Shown here in pieces: positions 1 through 9,125 of a stretch of 64,000 nucleotides of DNA (position 1 is its first letter; each line of letters begins with the position of its first letter). The stretch lies in assembly GCF_023715645.1 (NCBI RefSeq), contig NZ_JAMBOP010000004.1, positions 180,495 through 244,494 of the forward strand. The letters are read 5' to 3'. The notes beneath the pieces are model-generated. The model worked only from the letters and a program-made list of their open reading frames with translations, made no database searches and was not told the origin of the DNA. Made by a program: the position numbers and the translations under genes. The stretch is from Bacillus cytotoxicus (lineage in GTDB: Bacteria > Bacillota > Bacilli > Bacillales > Bacillaceae_G).

Positions 1-202
1 TATGACCATCGAAATAAATTTCACCTGAAGTAGGTGTAAGCATGCCCGTTATCATTTTCAAAGTAGTCGACTTCCCTGCCCCGTTCGCACCTAACAATCC
101 GTAGATTGAATGTTTCGGTACAGAAAGTGAAATATCTTGTACTACCTTTTGTTTTTGAAATGTTTTGCAAAGATTCTTTGTTTCTAAAATCATTTCACTC
201 AT
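1..202 (-). CDS. ABC transporter ATP-binding protein, N-terminal part
   Basis: The first 67 codons of an ABC ATPase run off the left edge of the window. A Walker A motif (GANGAGKST) lies near residue 40, followed by the MLTPTSGEI stretch typical of the bacitracin/lantibiotic-export (BcrA-like) subfamily. The ATG at 202 has a strong AAGGAGG about 9 bases upstream; a second in-frame ATG at 193 is less well placed. The permease partner would lie outside the window, so the substrate cannot be told. It is transcribed away from the AEC gene, leaving a 450-base divergent control region. Confidence 0.9.
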   Translation of the reverse strand, partial: MSEMILETKNLCKTFQKQKVVQDISLSVPKHSIYGLLGANGAGKSTTLKMITGMLTPTSGEIYFDGH

Positions 203-388
203 TCTAAACTTCCTCCTTGTCTTTGGTGAGTTTAGAATAAATGACAATTATAAGGATTCTATAAGGAAAATGAAAAATATAGCGATTGAAACGAAGAGTT
301 ATATGTAAAGGCACACAAAAACCCCGAATCATGATGAGATAACATTCACGTGAACAATGGATAGAATTCTATTTCTGCCTTAAACGAA

Positions 389-420
389 TACGTAATATTC
401 CTGCAATTCAATATTACGTA
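389..420. promoter_or_regulatory. Perfect inverted repeat in divergent intergenic region
   Basis: Two perfect 11-base arms (TACGTAATATT and AATATTACGTA) are separated by 10 bases. The repeat sits in the gap between the ABC ATPase and the AEC carrier genes. No T-run follows on either strand, so a protein-binding site is more likely than a terminator. Which regulator would bind is unknown. Confidence 0.45.
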
Positions 421-612
421 ATTAATGAAAGTGATTTGAAACTATCGAAAGGTATCAAAACATTTCCTATTACTGTAAAACAGCGCGGACTTTGCTCAAT
501 ATTTCACTTACTTTAGTTACATAATTTATGTTAATTCCAAATTATTTTTAAATAAGTCAAATAACTTTATGATGACCTTATAAGAAATAGCCGGCTAAAA
601 ATTTATCACCAT

Positions 613-630
613 TTGTGAAATTATTCACAA
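613..630 (+). promoter_or_regulatory. Rex operator (perfect consensus)
   Basis: TTGTGAAATTATTCACAA matches the Firmicute Rex (NADH/NAD+ sensing repressor) consensus TTGTGAA-N4-TTCACAA at every defined base. It lies 12 bases before the GGAGG of the AEC carrier gene. A weak -10 (TATAAG, 579-584) would put the transcript start near 590, so Rex would act as a downstream roadblock. The core TGTGA-N6-TCACA also fits Crp/Fnr sites, so Fnr is an alternative. Confidence 0.7.
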
Positions 631-654
631 TTAATTCGTTTGGAGGAAAGATCC

Positions 655-1713
655 ATGAATGTATTTCAAATTATTCAGAAGACAGTCACTAATATGAATA
701 TTCTCAGTGCCATTACTTCAACAATCTTCATTATATTGCTAGGTTTCTTTTGTCGCAAAAAAGGAATTTTTAATGATCAAGTTGGAAAGATGCTATCAAA
801 AGTCGTATTATCCGTTGCTTTACCTGCTCTAGCTTTCACATCTTTTATGATGGATATTAATCAAAAATCTTTAGCTGAAGGAATGAACATTTTAATTTGG
901 GGATTACTTATTTACATTATTTTAATTTTTGTCTCTAAGCCTATGTATCTGAAATTTAAAGGTGACAAGCAAGATACATTACGTGTTTTAACAATTTTCG
1001 GTTCAACAACTTTCTTTGGTATTCCGATTGTAGGTGCTATATATGGACCTAAAGGTGTGCTATACGCCTCCATTTTCAATATTGGTTACCGAATTTTTCT
1101 ATACTCGTATGGTTATATCAAGATGAGTGGCCTGAAAATGGAAGCAAAAAATATAAAAGAAATGTTTGCAAATCCTATTGTCATTGCGACTTTTCTCGGA
1201 TTATTTATCTGGATGTTCCAAGAATATTTACCTCAAGTAGCCGTTACAGCTGCTAATGGAAAAGTATCAAACGTTGCATTTTTACGAATTGACCGGACTG
1301 CCGTTTGGTTATATAAACCGATGACTTATTTATCAGGACTAGCTTCACCACTTGCTTGGCTTTCGATTGGAGCAACACTCGGTGCTGTAAACTTCAAAAC
1401 AGCGATTACAGATCGAACATCTTTCATCTACAGCATAAACAAAATTGTGTTCGTTCCTATTATTAACATTGTATTTCTCGCAATTCTTTCACTTACAGGA
1501 ATTCTTTCAATGAGCGCTATTTCTGTAGGAGTTGTTGTCATTATGATGGCGACACCAACTGCTACTGTAGCAGCGGCTTATGCAATTAGCTTTGATAAAG
1601 ATGCGCTGCTTGCTTCGAATGCATCTTTACTTTCTACAATTTGTGCGGTTGTGATGATTCCTGTGTGGATTATCATCATTAATTTAATAAGTGGTACAGG
1701 AATATTTGGATAA
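655..1713 (+). CDS. AEC-family transporter (auxin efflux carrier / malate permease type)
   Basis: A 352-residue membrane protein with about ten hydrophobic segments. The family (TC 2.A.69) exports or exchanges malate, lactate and similar acids. The start is the ATG at 655, because GGAGGAAAG ends just before it; an earlier in-frame TTG at 640 overlaps that ribosome site. It is followed after 30 bases by a D-2-hydroxyacid dehydrogenase gene with its own ribosome site, and the Rex operator lies just upstream. The pair looks like a fermentation acid exporter or exchanger plus a pyruvate/2-oxoacid reductase. The substrate is inferred from context only. Confidence 0.88.
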   Translation: MNVFQIIQKTVTNMNILSAITSTIFIILLGFFCRKKGIFNDQVGKMLSKVVLSVALPALAFTSFMMDINQKSLAEGMNILIWGLLIYIILIFVSKPMYLKFKGDKQDTLRVLTIFGSTTFFGIPIVGAIYGPKGVLYASIFNIGYRIFLYSYGYIKMSGLKMEAKNIKEMFANPIVIATFLGLFIWMFQEYLPQVAVTAANGKVSNVAFLRIDRTAVWLYKPMTYLSGLASPLAWLSIGATLGAVNFKTAITDRTSFIYSINKIVFVPIINIVFLAILSLTGILSMSAISVGVVVIMMATPTATVAAAYAISFDKDALLASNASLLSTICAVVMIPVWIIIINLISGTGIFG

Positions 1714-1743
1714 AAAACTATAATGATAATGGAGAGATGAACT

Positions 1744-2778
1744 ATGACATTAAAAGTAGCTTGTTACGGAGTTAGAGAAAATGAAGTACCGTTTTTTAAT
1801 CAATTAAATAAGCATAATTTCGAGCTATGCTTAATTGAAGATTTACTTAGACATGACAATATTGAAACTGCTAGCGGAATGGATGCTGTTTTATTAAGAG
1901 GAAATTGCATAGCAGATTTACAAAATATAAAAAAATTAAAAGAATACGGTGTAAAATATTTGTTCACACGTACTGTTGGCTATAATCATATTGATTTGCA
2001 AGCAGCAGCAGATTATGACATGCACGTGGCAAGGGTTCCTTCCTACTCTCCAAATGCTATTGCAGAACTATCTTTAACACTTGCTATGTCATTATTAAGA
2101 CATACGACATACACAACAACAAAAACAGCGAATCAAGATTTCACTGTAGATCGGACGATGTTCAGCAAAGAGATTAGAAACTGTAAAGTCGGTATTATTG
2201 GTACTGGTAAAATCGGATTAACGGAAGCGAAACTTTTTAAAGGGCTTGGCGCTGAAGTGCTTGGATATGACGTATTCCAAAGTGATGCAGCGAAACAAAC
2301 AGTTACCTTTATGGAATTGGACGATTTATTAAAAGAAAGTGATATCGTAAGTATACACGTCCCTTATATTCCAGGAACAAATGATAAAATGATCGATGCT
2401 GAGTTCATTTCAAAAATGAAAGATGGAGCCATTCTCATTAACACCGCTCGAGGTGAACTGCAAGATAATGAAGCCATTCTTAATGCCTTGCAATCTCATA
2501 AACTAGAAGGCTTTGCAACAGATGTATTTGAAAATGAAGAAAACATATTCTTTCAAAAATTTGATAAAACAACAAAAAAATTAGATCCAACCGTTCAAGC
2601 ACTACTAGAACTATACCCTCGTGTCCTCGTGACACCTCATATGGGATCTAATACAGATGAAGCACTTACGAATATGATTGAAACAAGCTTCGAAAACCTG
2701 CATGATATCATTACAAAAGAGCACACAGCAAATGCTGTGCCTTTACCGAAAAAACGAGAACTTGTTTCTATAAACTGA
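1744..2778 (+). CDS. D-2-hydroxyacid dehydrogenase (D-lactate dehydrogenase-like)
   Basis: A 344-residue NAD-dependent enzyme that interconverts a 2-oxoacid and a D-2-hydroxyacid. The NAD-binding fingerprint GIIGTGKIG is near residue 150. The catalytic Arg is in INTARGEL (about 235), the Glu lies in the FATDVFENE region (about 265), and the His is in TPHMGS (about 297). Length and the FTRTVGYNHID block fit the D-LDH/VanH/HdhD branch. It shares the transcript and the Rex control of the upstream AEC carrier, which supports a role in regenerating NAD+ when oxygen is low. A strong terminator follows. Confidence 0.88.
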   Translation: MTLKVACYGVRENEVPFFNQLNKHNFELCLIEDLLRHDNIETASGMDAVLLRGNCIADLQNIKKLKEYGVKYLFTRTVGYNHIDLQAAADYDMHVARVPSYSPNAIAELSLTLAMSLLRHTTYTTTKTANQDFTVDRTMFSKEIRNCKVGIIGTGKIGLTEAKLFKGLGAEVLGYDVFQSDAAKQTVTFMELDDLLKESDIVSIHVPYIPGTNDKMIDAEFISKMKDGAILINTARGELQDNEAILNALQSHKLEGFATDVFENEENIFFQKFDKTTKKLDPTVQALLELYPRVLVTPHMGSNTDEALTNMIETSFENLHDIITKEHTANAVPLPKKRELVSIN

Positions 2779-2794
2779 TTACTATATGCCATAA

Positions 2795-2830
2795 AAAAGA
2801 GTCAAACTGTTTTCAAGTTTGACTCTTTTT
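2795..2830 (+). terminator. Rho-independent terminator after D-2-hydroxyacid dehydrogenase
   Basis: A 15-base stem (AAAAAGAGTCAAACT and its complement) with a 6-base loop is flanked by A-run and T-run, so it can work in both directions. Confidence 0.9.
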
Positions 2831-2847
2831 ATTAGGCTTCAACGTAC

Positions 2848-3038
2848 AGCGTGTAAATTTTGCAACATCTAAATCCCAGCTATGCAGAATAAAAAGTACC
2901 TGCACTCGTTTGCTCTTTCTGTTTTTATATCGTACGTGGCAGAAAAAGGCCCTGACCGCTTCTATGCACGGCCAGTTGCTCTCGACCATTTTAAAAAATG
3001 CTTTTCTGTCAGTTTTCTATTTGATGTATACATAGTGT
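2848..3038 (+). repeat. bcr1 repeat, forward, diverged
   Basis: Contains the recurring blocks CTATGCAGAA, ACGTGGCAGAAAAAGG, CCCTGACCGC and GGCCAGTTGCTCTCG found in the other copies of this window. The terminal inverted repeats are decayed. It sits between the convergent dehydrogenase and response-regulator genes, just past the stop codon of the latter. Confidence 0.85.
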
Positions 3039-3050
3039 CATCAATGCTAC

Positions 3051-3779
3051 TTATTTAAAAGACATGATCAAGTTCTCTTTCTCAGGGACAACATGAAATA
3101 CCGTAATTGGTCGCCCAACTGCTAAATACTTCAATTCTTCACTTAAATACCCAATCTCATTTAAAAACAACAAATACTTCTTTGTTGAAATACGTGATAA
3201 ATCTACTTCTTTCGCAATATCCTCTGTTGAAAAATACCCCTCTTGTTCCATTAGCACATGAAGAATCTTTTTCAATGTTATTTTGGATAATCCTTTAGGA
3301 ATTTTTGAACGCAATTCCTTACAAGCAGGATTTACAAGAGAAGGGGCCCTCTCTTTTATTAATAATTGATCTAACGTATCTTGATCAGTTTCCTCTAACT
3401 TAGTAGTTAGTGAATGATATTGGAGAAAGTTTTCTATTGCTAGTTCAAACCTTTCATATGAGAAAGGTTTAATTAAGAAATCAATTACCCCACACTCTAG
3501 TGATTTCTTAATAGTAGGTATATCATGAGCTGCTGTAATCATAATAATTGGTATGGAAAGCTGTTTTTGACGTACCGTTTGTAAAAAATCAATCCCCGTT
3601 TCTCCTGGCAAATAAACATCAAGTAAGATTAAATCTGGTACATTCTTATTAATTACATCCCACAATTCACCAATATTGCCGACAGAAGCGATAATTCGAA
3701 AACCTTCAAACCGCTCAATAAATTGTCGATTGATCATTGCAACCATAGGGTCATCCTCAACTATGATAACTTTAATCAT
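3051..3779 (-). CDS. Response regulator of the CitB/DcuR (CitT) family
   Basis: A 242-residue regulator. The receiver domain (residues 1-120) has the acidic pocket VEDDP, the phospho-acceptor Asp in LILLDVYLPG and a conserved Lys in FLIKPFSYERF. The C-terminal half contains a helix-turn-helix (YFSTEDIAKEVDLSRISTKKYL). The layout is that of regulators paired with CitA/DcuS kinases, which switch on citrate, malate or fumarate uptake. It overlaps the kinase gene by 8 bases, so both are translated from one mRNA. Its target is probably a dicarboxylate carrier; the neighbouring AEC gene is an obvious candidate. Confidence 0.9.
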   Translation of the reverse strand: MIKVIIVEDDPMVAMINRQFIERFEGFRIIASVGNIGELWDVINKNVPDLILLDVYLPGETGIDFLQTVRQKQLSIPIIMITAAHDIPTIKKSLECGVIDFLIKPFSYERFELAIENFLQYHSLTTKLEETDQDTLDQLLIKERAPSLVNPACKELRSKIPKGLSKITLKKILHVLMEQEGYFSTEDIAKEVDLSRISTKKYLLFLNEIGYLSEELKYLAVGRPITVFHVVPEKENLIMSFK

Positions 3780-5397
3780 CTATGTTCCTCCGTCTATAAG
3801 GTACTTCAATTCGAAAAATACTTCCGTTCCCTACTTCTGATTGTACATCAACAAGGCCACCATATTGTTTGACAATTGATTGAACAGCATCCAATCCATA
3901 TCCTCTAGCCTCGCCTTTTGTTGAAAATCCTCTCTCAAAAATACGTTTCATTACCTCTTCATCCATGCCTACTCCTGTATCCTTCACTTCAATTAGAATC
4001 ACTTCCTCCTCCTCATCATAGTGCAGAAAGAGCATCGCTTGTTTTATCAACGTTAACGACATAGCCTCCTTGGCATTATCTAGTAAAATCCCCATTGATA
4101 ATAACAAATCATGAAGCATCTCACCCATTTTCATACTTGGGAAATGAGAATCTGCATCTATTATTAATGTTACACCTTGCTCCTTTAACTCGCTCGTTTT
4201 CCCAAGTAAGAAACCAGCAACTGCTGGACTTTTAATTTTATCAGCTACAAACCCGATTTCTCGGTGATAATCAGCATTTAACACACGAATAAAGTGATTG
4301 ACATCCTCATATTTTTCCAATTCAATCAATCCTAAAATCGTATGCAATTGATTCATAAATTTATGATTTTGCGCGCGCAAGGCATCAATATATTGCTCTG
4401 TTCCACTAAGCTCTCGAATAAGCTGCTGCAGTTCTGATTGATCACGTAAAGTTGCAACCGCCCCATAAATTTTTTTATCTATATAGATAACCTGAATATT
4501 AACAATAAATTCAAGCTGATTCACGACAATTACATGATCGGAAATTGACTTTCCTGTCGTAAATACTTCACCAAAAAACGTTGAAAAGATATCTTTATCG
4601 AGGTAGCCTTCTTTCATATTGTCTCCGGTAAACTTTGCCTTATTTATGAGTTCTGTAAAATTCAAATTTTGTAAGAGGATTTTTCGCTCTGGACTTACCG
4701 CAATGATCCCTTCACCTACTGAATCTATAATCGTATCGCGTTCCTTTATATTCGCCACAATTTGCGTAGGTTCGAATCCTAATAATATTTTCTTTAATTG
4801 CTTCGCCAAATACAATGCACCCAATATTCCTACAAAAAGGCCGAACCCTAATCCCATGTACAGATTTTTCTGCGCATCCCACAATTCTTTATTTATTGTT
4901 TTCTGTACAAAACCTACACAAACAATACCAACTTGCTGACCTTTTTCATTCCAAATAGGTGTAAAGAAACGCGTTCCCTCTCCTAACACACCGACTTGCT
5001 TGGAAAAATGCTCAGAACCATTTAATGATTTTTTGGCATCCTCAATATCTGAAAAAGGTTTTCCTATAACACTTTTATCTGGATGTGATTTTCGAATCAG
5101 CTCATTATTAAGCACAACAACAAAATTAACACCTGTCGATTCCATCACTTCCAGCGTATACTGCTCTATCGCCGGACTAGATGAATCATTAGCAACATCA
5201 TTTATGACACGTGGATCTTTCGCAACCACCCTGGCAGTGCTTTTCAATTTTTCATTCACAACATCTTTTTCTCGATCCAACACATAAAAATGTAACAGAG
5301 TCGCACTTGCTATTAACGAAACCAAGACTGACATTACAACCAATAATGTCGTCATTTTTTTTAATGATAATTTAGATAACCATTTATTTCGCTTCAT
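3772..5397 (-). CDS. Sensor histidine kinase of the CitA/DcuS (MalK) family
   Basis: A 541-residue membrane kinase. A first membrane helix (about 15-37) precedes an extracytoplasmic PAS-like sensor domain, followed by a second helix (about 178-197), a cytoplasmic PAS domain, the phospho-acceptor His in ALRAQNHKFMNQLHTILG and an ATPase domain with N box (LLDNAKEA) and G boxes (DTGVGM, GYGLDAVQ). This is the standard C4-dicarboxylate/citrate sensor layout. It is transcribed with the response regulator. The dicarboxylate ligand is inferred from the family, not shown here. Confidence 0.9.
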   Translation of the reverse strand: MKRNKWLSKLSLKKMTTLLVVMSVLVSLIASATLLHFYVLDREKDVVNEKLKSTARVVAKDPRVINDVANDSSSPAIEQYTLEVMESTGVNFVVVLNNELIRKSHPDKSVIGKPFSDIEDAKKSLNGSEHFSKQVGVLGEGTRFFTPIWNEKGQQVGIVCVGFVQKTINKELWDAQKNLYMGLGFGLFVGILGALYLAKQLKKILLGFEPTQIVANIKERDTIIDSVGEGIIAVSPERKILLQNLNFTELINKAKFTGDNMKEGYLDKDIFSTFFGEVFTTGKSISDHVIVVNQLEFIVNIQVIYIDKKIYGAVATLRDQSELQQLIRELSGTEQYIDALRAQNHKFMNQLHTILGLIELEKYEDVNHFIRVLNADYHREIGFVADKIKSPAVAGFLLGKTSELKEQGVTLIIDADSHFPSMKMGEMLHDLLLSMGILLDNAKEAMSLTLIKQAMLFLHYDEEEEVILIEVKDTGVGMDEEVMKRIFERGFSTKGEARGYGLDAVQSIVKQYGGLVDVQSEVGNGSIFRIEVPYRRRNIDD

Positions 5398-5430
5398 ATA
5401 TAAAATCCTTCTATTAGAGTGGATAGTTTT

Positions 5431-6876
5431 TTACTTAATAGCTTCATGAACCTTTAACTGCTTACCTTTTATCGTTTTGTTTTTCATTTCTTTTAAAACA
5501 AGTGGTCCTTTTCCGTTTAATATATCAACATAGGAAACATTATCTTGGATCGTAATAATCCCTATATCATCCGCTGTGACACCTGGGATTTTGGCAATTG
5601 TACCAACGAAATCCACTGCTCGGATTTTCTTTTTCTTCCCGCCATTAAAGTAAAGCTTCATGATTCCCTTATTTAATCCAGCGCTTTTATCTTTCTTTAT
5701 GATTGGTTTCGCATTTATTTTTTCCTCAAATGCTATCTTTCCTTTTGTAATATCCTCTTTTGACGGGACATCCATTTGCGGAATTTCAAAACCAATATAT
5801 TCTTCGATTTCTGTTAAAAATCTTTTTTCATACGGGGTTACAAATGTAATTGCTTTTCCGCTATTACCAGCACGTCCCGTTCTTCCTGTACGGTGTACAT
5901 AACTTTCTTTTTCTAATGGAATATCGTAATTGATAACGTGGGTAATATTCTCAATATCAATTCCTCTTGCTGCTACATCTGTCGCTACTAAATAGCGGAA
6001 TTTCCCTCTTTTAAAGTCATTCATTACTGCAAAACGATCCTCTTGCACCATACCACCATGAATTTTATCACAAGGATAGCCAGAACGTTTTAACTGTCTA
6101 AATACATCATCTACATTTTCTTGCGTACGGCAGAAAATAATGCAACTATCTGGATTTTCAATCGTTGTTATATCTTTCAGAAGAGAGAACTTCTCTTCTT
6201 CCCTCACTTCTAACAGACCATGTTCAATTTTATCTGTCGTAATGCCAGATGCTTGAATCTCGATGTTGATCGGTGATTCCATATATGTACGAGACAAATT
6301 TTCAACATCTTCTGGTAATGTCGCAGAAAAGAGCATCGTCATTCGGTTACTAGGTAATTCGTCAATAATTGCCTCTACTTGATCGATAAAGCCCATATTT
6401 AACATTTCATCTGCCTCATCAATCACCAAATATTTCAGACGCTCTAACGAAAAAGTCCCTTTTTCAATATGATCTAATACACGCCCAGGAGTGCCGACAA
6501 CAATATGTGTCTTTTGCTTTAACTCTAATTTTTGACGCGCAAATGGGGATTTTCCATAAACCGCAGTTGCTTTAATACGCTTAAATCTTCCTATATTCGT
6601 AATATCTTCTTTTACCTGCGCAGCAAGTTCCCTTGTTGGTGTAAGAATTAACGCCTGCGGTTTATTTTCTTCCCATTCAACCATTTCACAAAGCGGAATT
6701 CCAAAAGAAGCTGTCTTACCGCTTCCTGTTTGTGACTTTACAACAAGATCTTTCTTTTCTAATGCAATTGGGATGACTTTCTCTTGCACTTCTGTTGGCT
6801 TTTCATATTGTAAGCTAGCAAGTGCTCTTACAATTTCTTTACTCAATGCGTAATCGCTAAAACTTTGTGGACTCAT
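5431..6876 (-). CDS. dbpA: ATP-dependent RNA helicase DbpA (YxiN)
   Basis: A 481-residue DEAD-box helicase with motif I ([10 protein letters not shown]), DEAD box (VIDEADEML), SAT (LFSATLPE) and motif VI ([10 protein letters not shown]). After the two RecA domains comes a short RNA-binding domain (about 405-481, with [17 protein letters not shown]), which in YxiN/DbpA binds hairpin 92 of 23S rRNA during 50S assembly. Length matches B. subtilis YxiN. The ribosome site (TGAGGT) is modest. It sits 33 bases upstream of the kinase gene on the same strand, but the functions are unrelated. Confidence 0.93.
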   Translation of the reverse strand: MSPQSFSDYALSKEIVRALASLQYEKPTEVQEKVIPIALEKKDLVVKSQTGSGKTASFGIPLCEMVEWEENKPQALILTPTRELAAQVKEDITNIGRFKRIKATAVYGKSPFARQKLELKQKTHIVVGTPGRVLDHIEKGTFSLERLKYLVIDEADEMLNMGFIDQVEAIIDELPSNRMTMLFSATLPEDVENLSRTYMESPINIEIQASGITTDKIEHGLLEVREEEKFSLLKDITTIENPDSCIIFCRTQENVDDVFRQLKRSGYPCDKIHGGMVQEDRFAVMNDFKRGKFRYLVATDVAARGIDIENITHVINYDIPLEKESYVHRTGRTGRAGNSGKAITFVTPYEKRFLTEIEEYIGFEIPQMDVPSKEDITKGKIAFEEKINAKPIIKKDKSAGLNKGIMKLYFNGGKKKKIRAVDFVGTIAKIPGVTADDIGIITIQDNVSYVDILNGKGPLVLKEMKNKTIKGKQLKVHEAIK

Positions 6877-6916
6877 GTACTAACCTCATTTTAATATATA
6901 TTTTTGTATGTATTTT

Positions 6917-7348
6917 TCACCATTGTATGAATACCATATGCACAATTCCTACTAAACCTGTTTTCAAGCCTTCAGAAAATGAATCAATGTAGAAATAAGT
7001 ATACGTCATTTCCAACACATATGCCTACAAAATCTAACACATCTTTTTCTGAACAAAGTTATCTCTCAAAAGAAACACATTCCATATATTTTGTAACTAC
7101 TCAGTCATACAGCTATTTTCATGTTTCAGCATCTAGATTGCTGTCATGAAGATAAAAATGGATATACACCTCGCTACCTTTCTTTGTTTTAAAACGCCAG
7201 ACGTGGCAGGAATAGGCCCTGACTGCTCCAACACACGGCCAGTTGCTCTCGCCCACCTAAAAAAAAAAAGGTTTTCTTCCCTTTTTTCATAGAGTGACTG
7301 AGTAGTTACTATACTTTTTGTTGTTTTTTCCGCTATTCTGTAATTCAT
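6917..7348 (-). pseudogene. Disrupted small protein, possibly GyrI-like effector-binding, split by a MITE
   Basis: An ATG at 7348 with a strong AAGGGGG ribosome site opens a frame of 13 native codons (MNYRIAEKTTKSI) that runs directly into the terminal repeat of the element at 7093-7309. On the far side the remains continue as broken frames (for example DFVGICVGND and FYIDSFSEGLKTGLVG) to a stop at 6917. The N-terminus resembles GyrI-like small-molecule-binding proteins, but this identification is tentative. After the insertion the far part gathered frameshifts and stops. Confidence 0.55.
7093..7309 (+). mobile_element. IS66-like MITE carrying bcr1 core, copy 1
   Basis: A 217-bp element bounded by perfect 14-base inverted repeats (GTAACTACTCAGTC). 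Flanks TATATTTT (7085-7092) and TATACTTT (7310-7317) match in 7 of 8 bases, consistent with an 8-bp target duplication. There is no transposase gene. The interior holds the bcr1 blocks (GTGGCAGGAATAGGCCCTGA, GGCCAGTTGCTCTCG). IRs starting GTAA plus 8-bp duplications are the hallmark of the IS66 family. The element splits a small gene. Confidence 0.8.
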
Positions 7349-7417
7349 TATGCCTGCCCCCTTGAAAATCAAATGTAAATCCAATATTCTAATACTATTA
7401 ACTCTCTACTAAAGGTT

Positions 7418-8134
7418 GTGTTTAACATACGTATTAATAAGTTCATTAGTGAAGCTGGAAAAGCATCTAGACGCGGTGCAGATAAATTAGTCAATGAAGG
7501 AAAAGTCACGATAAATGGAAAGGTTGCGAAAATAGGCAGCCAAGTCGAGCCCGGGGATGATGTTCGTGTAAACGGTAATCAAATACGAATGGCTAGTAAT
7601 TATGTTTATATTGCCTTAAATAAACCCGTTGGTATTACGAGTACAACAGAAAAAAATGTTAAGGGTAATATTGTTGATTTAGTCAATCACCCATTAAGAA
7701 TTTTTAATATTGGACGACTAGATAAAGATTCAGATGGCTTAATACTCCTTACGAACGATGGAGATATAGTCAATGAAATTTTACGTGCTGAAAATAAGCA
7801 TGAGAAAGAATACATTGTTACAGTAGACAAGCCGATTACTCCTGAATTTTTAAAACGAATGGCTGAAGGTGTAAAAATTTTAGGTACGAAAACGCTGCCT
7901 TGTCAGGTGGAACAACTTTCCAAATACGTTTTTCAAATCACTTTAACTCAAGGACTAAATCGTCAAATTCGTCGCATGTGTGAAGCACTTGGCTACGATG
8001 TTTATAGACTACAGCGAACTCGAATTATGAATATTCATTTAGGTAATCTACCCGTTGGACAATGGAGAGACTTATCTAAAAAAGAGCGTAATCGATTATT
8101 CCAAGACTTGAACTATGAGCCAAAGGAATGGTAA
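7418..8134 (+). CDS. rluF: 23S rRNA pseudouridine synthase, RluF-like
   Basis: A 238-residue RsuA/RluF-family enzyme that converts uridine to pseudouridine in 23S rRNA. An S4 RNA-binding domain (residues 3-60, [20 protein letters not shown]) precedes the catalytic domain with its Asp in the [10 protein letters not shown] motif and the [15 protein letters not shown] block. It reads closely like E. coli RluF but lacks the long basic C-terminal tail. The start is uncertain: the GTG at 7418 is only 2 bases after AAAGG, and the residue where relatives begin (M-RINKF) is an ATA codon here. A terminator follows immediately. Confidence 0.88.
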   Translation: MFNIRINKFISEAGKASRRGADKLVNEGKVTINGKVAKIGSQVEPGDDVRVNGNQIRMASNYVYIALNKPVGITSTTEKNVKGNIVDLVNHPLRIFNIGRLDKDSDGLILLTNDGDIVNEILRAENKHEKEYIVTVDKPITPEFLKRMAEGVKILGTKTLPCQVEQLSKYVFQITLTQGLNRQIRRMCEALGYDVYRLQRTRIMNIHLGNLPVGQWRDLSKKERNRLFQDLNYEPKEW

Positions 8135-8139
8135 AAAAA

Positions 8140-8180
8140 GATGGACCAAAACAGGAAGAAACTGTTTTGGTCCATCTTTT
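8140..8180. terminator. Bidirectional terminator between rluF and the radical SAM gene
   Basis: A perfect 15-base stem (GATGGACCAAAACAG and its complement) with a 7-base loop, flanked by A7 on the left and T4 on the right. It serves both convergent genes. Confidence 0.92.
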
Positions 8181-8205
8181 ACTGTACTATTTTACGTTTT
8201 CCTAT

Positions 8206-9084
8206 CTATTTCCCAAACCTTTTCCGATATCCACATTTCCGACACAGTTCCTCTACTGCTTCTCTTCGCGAAAAACCGTCTACTAAATTTGTCGCTCGTT
8301 CCCCTTCGATAATATCAGAAAACGAATCATCGTTAATATTCCCAAGATTTATAATGCCTTCACCATCTAAACAACAAGGAATAACCGTTCCGTTCGCTAA
8401 TATACCCGCTTGATTACGAAGGCCATAACAGAAGCCCTTTCCATCATCCTCTTCTTCATGCAATGCAGGCCACTGAAACTCGTAATCTTGGTTAATATAA
8501 ATACGATCAGCAATTTTTATACCACTTCCTGGCGTGATCTTCTCTTCAATTTTGTACGGTAAATCAAATTCTTTCTCAATGATTTCTAGCAACTCTCTGT
8601 TTCGCTGTATTTCAAGATTCGTCTTATTGTCTTGTGTTAAGTTCCATAGTCTAAGAGAAACAAGCAACTCTGATTGGCTCGTTGCTTCTTTAATAAAAGA
8701 AAGTATACTTCGTACATATCCTTCCTTATCTTCAGAACCTTCATGCCCATCAAAGCTATGCAGTGAAAAATTCATCTGTCTGAGCGCAGGTTTATTTAAT
8801 AGCTTTTCCCTCTTTTTATTAATTAATGTTCCGTTCGTTGTAATGTTAACTTTAAACCCTTTTTCATGACTGATATCTAACAATTGACCTATTTTAGGGT
8901 GAAGCAAAGGTTCACCTTTTACATGTAAATAAATATAGTCTGTGTGAGGCTTAATTTGATCTAATCGCTTTGCAAAATCCTCCACAGAAAGAAATTGCTT
9001 CTGCCGTTCTGTTGGCGGACAAAAGCTGCATGCGAGGTTACATACACTCGTAATCTCTAAATAAAACTTCTTAAATTTTTTCAA
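8206..9084 (-). CDS. Radical SAM protein with SPASM-like C-terminal cysteines
   Basis: A 292-residue protein. The [4Fe-4S]-binding CxxxCxxC (CNLACSFC) is at residues 15-22 and the SAM-binding GEP motif (HVKGEPLLHP) near 60. Cysteines in the C-terminal third (GFCYGL, PCCLDG, LCRKCGY) resemble a SPASM domain holding extra Fe-S clusters, as in enzymes that mature peptides or proteins. No precursor peptide gene is visible nearby, so the substrate is unknown. The start is a TTG at 9084 with GAGGA 7 bases upstream. Two IS66-like MITE copies flank the rluF/radical SAM pair. Confidence 0.85.
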   Translation of the reverse strand: MKKFKKFYLEITSVCNLACSFCPPTERQKQFLSVEDFAKRLDQIKPHTDYIYLHVKGEPLLHPKIGQLLDISHEKGFKVNITTNGTLINKKREKLLNKPALRQMNFSLHSFDGHEGSEDKEGYVRSILSFIKEATSQSELLVSLRLWNLTQDNKTNLEIQRNRELLEIIEKEFDLPYKIEEKITPGSGIKIADRIYINQDYEFQWPALHEEEDDGKGFCYGLRNQAGILANGTVIPCCLDGEGIINLGNINDDSFSDIIEGERATNLVDGFSRREAVEELCRKCGYRKRFGK

Positions 9085-9125
9085 TCTTAATTCCTCACTT
9101 CTTTGACTACTTATATAAATAAATG

